DNA from: Amphiura filiformis
Taxonomy: Eukaryota > Echinodermata > Ophiuroidea > Amphilepidida > Amphiuridae
Length of the DNA: 64,000 bases
Assembly (NCBI RefSeq): GCF_039555335.1
Contig: NC_092642.1
Coordinates: 23,727,262 to 23,791,261, forward strand
Direction: 5' to 3'
The first letter of the stretch is position 1. Each line of letters opens with the position of its first letter. This document shows positions 12,001-21,000 of the stretch, piece by piece. The position numbers and the translations under genes are program-made. Below the pieces are notes generated by a model. The model was not told where the DNA came from and made no database searches. It worked only from the letters and a program-made list of their open reading frames with translations.

Positions 12001-15000
12001 AATCCTGTCGCATCTATTCATAGTCCTTTATTCTCAAGTAGTTAAACATCCACTTGAAATATCCTATGATGTTATGTGTGTGACCGCCCATGGTTGACCG
12101 ATTTTCACTTCAGAATTGGAAATATTTCCAATGTTTCTATAGAGAATTTGTTGAAAAGTATGAAGCGCGTGTGTTAAGGACCTGCTGCTTGGATGGAATA
12201 CCACATGTGGATAATACAAGAAAGAAATCGAGTGCTGTAAAATTTCCCCCAAATCCGCCCTTTTTTGTAAATATATACATTTCTAAAGAAGAAATTTTAG
12301 GATTTTTTAGAGAGGTGACGATTGTTGATCATTTCTATTTTATTATTTTATGTATTTTCCTGTCATTTCCTGAAAACCTAATAAAGATATTCTGATAATT
12401 GAAAACGTTCTTTATCATAAATAATAGAGGCTGAAAGTGGCAACAAGCAGCAAAAATTATAATTTGCCATGGAACTTCAGTCATATTTTATCCAAAATCT
12501 GACAAGATGACAGGGTCTGCATGCATGGTGTGCATGGCATGATGACATGCACACACTGACCTATCCCTAAAAGCAGTTAGCTGCAACTTGTGTATCACAC
12601 CCATCCCGGGTTCAAACCCCATTGTGGTATTCTATTGTAAAGCAGCTAAATAGGGTGATTCATCATTTACTTTGAATGAGCGGTCTCACACATATTTTGT
12701 TTGAGGATAGCTTGTTCAACCTCCTCTTTATTACATCTTCTCTGGTAAAACTCATTGTATTTTCAAGAGCAACAAACATCAAACTTATGCTTTAGTTATG
12801 AAAAAAATAAGGGAAATGAATTTTTTTTTACATTTCCTAAATTGGTGTATTTTAGCTTAGGGGGTGATATCTCACATGTATGTGCCTTGGTTAGTTTGCC
12901 ATTTTAAAGCCATATTGTAACATTTGCTGAGGATGCCCTTAATATTTTTCAAAATTCTGTTTTTTACAGTACAGTAATGTACTCTACCACGCATACCAAC
13001 ATACCGTGCAAAAAAAAAAAAAAATGCTGTAGTTTTCTTTGACTCTTTGATGCGTTTTATATTTACATTACACTCCTTGTCCAGAATTTTGGAATTTTGG
13101 CCCCATGTGGGGCTTATGTTATCATCCAGATGGTTGTTTGTTTGCCTGGCTGATTGGCTGCCCATCTGTTTGGCTGTTCAGGCGGAAGCAATTCATTTAT
13201 CCACTGTGCAGCTCAAACATAATAACTTCAAGCGTGGCATGGTGATGGGAAATCGTGACCTGGTGTGCTGTATAGTTTTGTCATTTTGTGTCATGTTATT
13301 TTCATATTTATTAATATTAATGAGCTGATTTGCATATGTTGCCTACATTTTAATCCCGGGATTTTCATTAATCCAATCTTTTGCAAAGACAGATCAACTT
13401 CAATGTTGTTTGAAAATCAAATGCATTTATGTGACAAGCGACATCACGCCTGGGAGCAGTGTCTTAGATATCCATCCGTCTGCCCATCATTTTAGCTGAG
13501 GAATTTGCTCCTGGGACGGGCAAAATGAATCTTGATGTTAAAGTACAGAATACAGTAGTCTTGGTTAAGGGATTATTAATGTTTCCTCTAAAATTTGCCC
13601 AGCAGCAACATGTTGATCAGAAATTGGCACAGAGGGAAAAAAATCTAAAAAGAAGGGCTTATAAGACATTGAAATATCCACATGCTTTATACTTTGTTTG
13701 GCTTATAATTTGCGAAAACTTTACGTAATGTGTGACTGGTGTGCATGTATATGCTTATGTGGATTTTATGTAAGCGTAAGTTGTAACTATTGACGCACAG
13801 TAACTTTTGCCAATTACAAGTATATGAAGAGATTTGTTTCAAAACCCCTTACATCCACTTTTGGCTGAAATTGAGTTATTGACATGACATTATAGTGTGG
13901 GTAAAAATACACATTTTGGTGGTTGTTTGACCTTCATACCACTTTCCCTTACGAAGATATGGTATATTTCCCGTTTGGGAAATCTTAGGGAATTTCCGGA
14001 AATCTGAACTTAAAATGAATATAAAATTTTAGGAAAATAATAAGTAAATGAGATAATTCAATTTTTCTTTTTGAAAAAAGTTACATAAAGTAGTGCAAAC
14101 AAATGGGTTCAAATTTGATTGCAAAGGTGGTTTCTAGAAAAGGGATAAATTTATTTTGTTGCAAAACCCCTTACATCCACAAAAGGTGCCATATTAAAAA
14201 AATAATAAATTGGTGCAAAACTATTCGTTTAGTTTCTATTCATCAACACTTGATCCGAACTCAAATTGAATTAAATCGAGCAAGTAATACTTTTACAGCA
14301 ATTAAAAAAAGCTGTTTTTCTCAAAAAGTCAAAAGTGGATGTGTAAGGGGTTTTGAAACAAAGCTCTTCATATGTAACACTGAGTTTTGCCACCGCGATA
14401 AATACTTAATAAATGGTAGAAATGTAGTAATGCATGTTTTATAATTATTTGTGTTCATTATCTAGGAGGATCTATGGTCTTTAGACTAGCTGGAATGCAG
14501 CAGCCAAGTGGTTTAGGGGTAAGATTTCTGCATTTGTAAAACTCAGTCTATGAAAAAAAATAGGGAAATGTCAATTTTATTGAATTTTTTTTTTTACATT
14601 TCCTAGATTGATGTATTTGGAAAATGACACCACTCTGAAAAATTAAAGACTGGTGGTTTGTCCTGTCAACCAGTACTGCGCTGGTCAGCAACCAATCACG
14701 CCGCACCTTTGCCCTGATGTCAGACACAAACTAGTCTTTTTAAATTTGGGGGGCTCTCAGGTTTGGTTATGGGTTATGGCGCTGAGAATTGAAGTAGATC
14801 CATCCATATACCAATATTCCAAGAACTAAATTACTTAAACTCACAATTTTCTACCAAATTTAATGCAACGTTTTTACAATTTACCTCAAAGATTTTGACA
14901 ACTTTGGGGGCAAAATTGGGCTGTTTTTTGAAGAAAAAAAATGGGAATAATTTGAAAAATTACCCATACATATACCAAAATTGGTCTTGAAAAAGAGGTC

Positions 15001-18000
15001 ACTGATATACCAAATGACCCAAAATGAGACCCATGGTCATGTCGCAAAGTACATCCCGGTATGGTCATTTGTGACTGGACACCGCGAATCAGCCGTAAAG
15101 TCGGCCCCGGTCAATTTGGTTTGATTTCGTGTGTAGAAAATATATATCATAGGCTTTAAAATGGTATATCATTTGACTTCAAACGATATCCAGAAGCGGG
15201 GTTATGGTTTGTTGAACTCTATTCCTTCAACAAAATTGTATCTTTTATCGGTTCTACATGTGTCTCTATTTCCACATTTCTGGTAATAAATATCAAACAG
15301 TCATAATTGGCGGTCATTTCAAATCATCCCCAAGTCAACGAGGTTCAGAAATATCCTCTCATTGTTCATTGTTGATTATACATACCTAGACAAAGTACAA
15401 TGCTTTGTTATCTACCACTTGAACAGGATTTAGCAAACAAAGACAAGAAATATTCTATACATTGTAGAAATAGGTAGAAGCTTATTATCCTCTTCAGCAA
15501 TAGTATTATTGATTTAAACAGTGTTTGATGAGATACTTGTCGCACTGAATTGTGATAGCTATGAATACGACCTTCACACATATTTTATACTGTAACTCGG
15601 AATACAATTTCCCGAGTTTACGGCGCATTCGTAGTGTCCACTCACATTTGTACTGAGTACCCCCCCTGAAATTTTCACTGTTTTTTTAGAACCTACAAAC
15701 AAATTACTATATAAAAGTATATTATTACAATTAAACATGAAATTACAAATGGAAACATAACATGCATAGGCAGATATACCAGAGAAAAAACTCAGAAAAA
15801 ACCTGCCTGTGCATCCGGAGTTTTTCAGGTATGTCCTGAGTTTTTTCTCTGGTATATCTGCCTATGCATGTTATGTTTCCATTAGTAATTTCAAGTTTAA
15901 TTGTGCTACTGTATATTGATATATTAAGAATAACGATTAAGCATCATTAATATCATATGATCTCATGCACTAGTTTGTAATGTTTAAATGTTTCCATGTT
16001 CCAGTGTATGATGCGTAAGCCTCTTCCCTTGTTTGTATAATATTATTGTTGACATGATTGAACTTGTGCTTTCTTTTCAGCTCATAAAGTGGCTTCAGGT
16101 GGGCATATGTCACAGAAGAGTAGCCTCCTACAAGACATGTCTCAACAGCTTACGTGCAGCATATGCCTGGATCACTACACAATTCCTAAAACTGTCACCC
16201 CATGCTTACATACATTTTGCCAACAATGCCTCCAAGAAACTATAGACACTACTGCTACATCTAGTGGGCCTATAGGAAAGTTTCCATGCCCAAAATGTCG
16301 AGGAAATATTGAGTTTGATTGTCCAGATTTACCAACGAAGAAAAACGCAGCAGAAAAACAATTTCAAACAAATTTTGACATTCAAAGTCAACTAGAAATT
16401 ATCAAAAGCAAGATCACAAGTGGATGCTCCAAACACGAAGGTGAAATGCTGATATTTTTCTGCCGGTCTTGTGATCAACTCATCTGCTCTTTGTGTCTTG
16501 GGGAGAAGCATCGGTACTGCAAGTTTATTACTGTTAAAGAAGAAGCGGAGTGTATTCGTGCTGAAGTTGAAAGTGAGCACAAGAAAGTTGATAAAGAAGA
16601 GCTGTTGTCACAACATAGAAGATATTTAGCAGAACTTGAGAACAGTTATAAAAATGCTGATACCATAATTGCATGCCTTGATGCTTACAAAGCTGATATA
16701 AAAGATTTCATGTGTGAAGTAAAGCAGAAGAAACAAACCTCAGAAATAAATATCAAGGGCGTCCAAGAGTATCCAGACAAGTATGCAAGACTAATTCAAC
16801 TTGTGAGCGGAACAGATGACTTGAAACTTTTACTAGAAAGAGAGACTGTGTCAAATTTACGTCAAGAACTGAGGAGGGCCAATGATTATGCGCCTACCAC
16901 TCCAACGCTACCTTCTGAGGATCGCTTAGCTGAAACGCTTGAGTGCTTATCAGGCAGTGTGAAAAAAATGATACAAAAACTAGAGCTTAAAAAGGTAAAA
17001 GAACTTTTTAAATATTTTTAAAAGATGCTTGTCTTTGCCCACTTTCAGCAATTCATTAAGAGACTGGGTTGGTAATCATGTTTTCTCCCAACCACATAAT
17101 TATTATTATTATTAATCAGCACTTATATGGCGCTCTAAACAATAGCTCAGCGCCTCGCAGTGTCTCACATATGTGACGTGTCTTGTCAAAATCAGACACT
17201 TTTGGGCAGGTTATAAATGTTGAGGTTTTTACATATATCTTAATATAAAGATATTTTGCTCCATAACACCATTTTCCCTAATGAAATCGGACATTCCTAA
17301 GCGAAGATAATGAGTTCGTAAGTTATGGTATTATAACTGCCGTCAGTAGTAAAGGACATATTTTGAGGGTATTATGGCAGTGGGGATGGGCACCCATGGC
17401 ATTATGTCATGGGTTAATTTGAGGGCTGGCTGCCCCATCCTAAAGGTCCACTTCAAGTTCCACCTTTTGCTATAAAAAGGAAAATAAAAGGTCCACATTT
17501 TTTGGTGATAAGGCCTTCAATAAGTCCAAAAACGACAATTTTCAGGGGTTTAGACAAGTGCACTTTTTGGATGTCAAGCACCCCCACCCCCAAATCAATC
17601 CTGCGTACAGGCCTTGTTATCTTCTGTTATGAATGTTCATAAGTGCATTAAAGTTTTGTGTATAGAAATAATTGTGTTGATGTCTTAAAAGACAAAAAAA
17701 ACTTGTCCAAGCTGTACCAGCTTGCTTGGACTAATTGTGGCTGTTTTAGTGGTGCCCTGAAAAGTGTGAAATTTAAAAGTTGTAAATTCACAAATATTTG
17801 CTTGATTTTCAGGTTGCGGAACTGAAGAAACAGAGTAAGGCAGCTGCAGACAAGAAACCAAAGGGTAAGTTCATAAAACCCAATAAAAATTTGTTTAGAA
17901 AAAGGGGTTGTGGGACTTGCTGTAAAAAATACATCTCCAGACCTAAAACTTCCTCTTTTCAGCTGATTTCCTCTTTTTTTATTCCTGAAATTTATGCGCT

Positions 18001-21000
18001 TTCTTTTATTTTCAGCCCAATTTGAGCCATTTCACCCCAATTTACGGGGCTTTTTTTAAAGCATTTTTTTGAGCATTTTCAGGTTTTTTCCTCTTTTTTT
18101 TTTATAAAGACCCTGTTTCAGGTCTGCATCTCTGTGCATTAAAGTGTAGGGTACCATCGTGTATTGGTCATGTAATCTCATTTTGAACCAGTTTAGCATT
18201 AAAATGGCACATTTTCATGTGCTTCGTGTGCATTTGTCTCAGTAAGGTCATCCTGGTAAGGTCAGTGAAATTGTGCCCACTTTGGAAAATTTGCCCGGTA
18301 CACAGCATGCAAATTATAAGTTTTGTTACGTAACAGCATTTAATTATGCCTTGGGTGACGCCATATTTGTCATATGAAATTTTGGTCACTGGAAAAGTTT
18401 GGGAAGTCTTGAATTGTCCAATAGAGCTTGGAACTTGTAATTAACTAAAAGAAAAAAGGAAGGAAGGTTTAATTTCAAACTCTAATGTTGACCCGCAGGT
18501 CAAATTGCTAGAATTTTACATTAAACACACCTAAACAGACACAATGCAATTTGCAGGCAGCAGCTTAATCAGCACCAATATTGCAACATTGAAATAAACA
18601 ACTATACAAACATCCAATCCAACCCAACCCCATCCCCTAGTAGGCAATGAGGATAAAGTGCCTTGCCCAAGGACACAACACGTTAGCACGAAGGGCTCGA
18701 ACTCGCAACCTATGGATTATGAGTTGGCGCCTTATCCACTCGACCACACGTGCTCCCAACTGTGACAATTGGTATTGAGATTTTGAGATAATTGTATGAT
18801 CAAGGGAACAACCCAAAAGTTTGATGACATCCTATAAATGAAAGTGCTTTTGTTAGGCGGCTGACCCCCTCCCCTCCCTCTAAAGTAAGTTTAAAATGTT
18901 GAGAATTTCCCGGGGGTACTCAGTACAAATGACCATACGGGACGTGCATAAACATGGGTAGCATTTTCAGCCTTCTGGTATATCAATGACCCTTTTTCAA
19001 AGCCTATTTTGGTATATGAATGGGTCCTTTTTTCAAAATTTTCTCAATTTTTTCGGAAAACAGCCCAATTTTTCCTTAATCTAGCCAAAATTTTCAAAAT
19101 TTTCCCAAAATTTCCCCAAAATTTGTAAAAACTAAGACAATTTTGGGTAAATTCGGCCGAAAATTTTGACTTTTGATATATCAATGGGTCCAAATTTCTT
19201 GAAAAATTGGTATATTTATGGGTCTACTTCCAAAATCTCAGCGGCACGTCCCTACCAAAACCAAACTTGAGTACCCCCCCCGGTAGAATTTCAACCCAAA
19301 AGATCACATTTGACCGATATTTTACAAAATATCATACTTTTTGGCCCCCTTCACATACCCCACTCCCCCCCCAACGAAAGGACTTATACGTGTATAGGAC
19401 ATCATCAAACTTTTGGTTTGTTCCCTAAGATATCTGTTTGTTATTTATGAGATCTACAATGTACGTACGTGTGTGTAGTCCTAAATAACATACTGACATA
19501 ATGTGTTTGTTTGTGCAGATGATCAAGGTTTTGATTTGATTTATTGATATGATAATCCAGGCAAGCATAGGCGTAAAAAGCAGAAAAGAGACGAATCAGT
19601 TGCCAAGTCATGGGTCTTATTGGACATCAAGCCACGGGATGACAAGACCGATCTTGGCGCACTAGAGCTTGTGAGAACTATCGTAATGGATGGTCTAGTA
19701 TGGAGAAATTGTAAGTACACTGACACCCAATGGACTGAAGCTTTTATTCATCTATTTTGTCTGCTTAGAGCGGTGACATATTACTATGTTGCCAATCAAT
19801 ATTCATGAACTGTGGATTTTGTTCATTTGAAACAATTTCTATGTAAAATGATGGTCTTGTACTCACATTGTAGTGATATTTCAGTTTCACCACTTCACTA
19901 GTGGTTTCATCAGACTGGCAACTCATCACATCAGGGTGTTTCCTCTTATGGGCACCAGGTGAGCCGTCAGAGGGTGTGATAAGTTGGTCAGTGAGAAATT
20001 CAAAGGCATGGTTGTAGTCCCCTATATATAGAGGGCTTTTCTGAGCGAGTCTCCCGTTTGTTTAAAAACAGGATTTTCTACTGCCATGGAACCACACCGT
20101 ACTAAAAACAAACTTCTCCCTCAACAAAAAGTGGAGGCCGTTTACGAGATCCCCTGTGGTGACTGCTCCAGTTCGTACATTGGTGAAACTGGCTGTCCTT
20201 TTGGCATTCAACTTGCATATATAGACAAGACATCGCATATCATGTGAAAAGTCCCACGGCAGTATATACCATGCGAAGTGTGGAGGATGTTTTTGTAAGC
20301 ACCATCTTGCATTTTTAAATGCAGTGAAAATGTTAAAAAATTAAAATTGTTTATAAATTGCTTAAAAGTGAAGGATAAGTCATTCAAATTGTCATTTGGT
20401 ATTTTTGAAATGAAAAATTTGGCAAAATTAAAGAAAACAGCAGTATTGATGAAGTTGAAGCCCCATTCGAATACATGTAGCTAATTTAGATACTGTCAGT
20501 ATCTAAATTACAGTTTCATATAAATTCCTTATTTTTGTCTTAAATACACGGCTTTCGGCTGTACCGCTAGCAGGCTATGTTTACATATTTATGGAAATGA
20601 CAAAGGTACCAAATTCTGAATTTTGATGATTTCTCGATCGTCCGATGAGCAAATCACTGAATGGGCCTTTAAGTAAGATGTATTATCATGTTGCATTGTT
20701 ACACATTCTTTCTTCACAGCCAATCTTATCCCAATCGGTGATGGAATGAAGAAGTTGCAAATTCAATGTGAGGTGGAAGATGACAAGGTGAGTATGTACA
20801 TTGTAATATTGTCAATGGCATGGGGCATTTATCACTACTGGACTAGCTTCATAAAAAGAAAGTCCAGTAGATCTACTGGACTAGCTTCATAAAAAGTAAG
20901 TCCAGTAGATCTACTGGACTAGCTGTAAGTCCAGTAGATCTACTGGACTAGCTTCATAAAAAGTAAGTCCAGTAGATCTACTGGACTAGCTTCATAAAAA

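Noticed and set aside
11375..12013. 212-residue minus frame
   Set aside because: Runs antisense over the duplicated linker intron and into the hAT-like insertion; composition is that of AT-rich intron.
12000..16080. Search for RPA1 DBD-A exons that would make this the ordinary RPA1 gene
   Set aside because: No sequence resembling the DBD-A start or its WTICARV-type strand was found before the RING exon.
16033..16245. 70-residue frame overlapping the start of the RING exon
   Set aside because: It is the +1 shadow of the RING exon; the zinc ligands are in the other frame.
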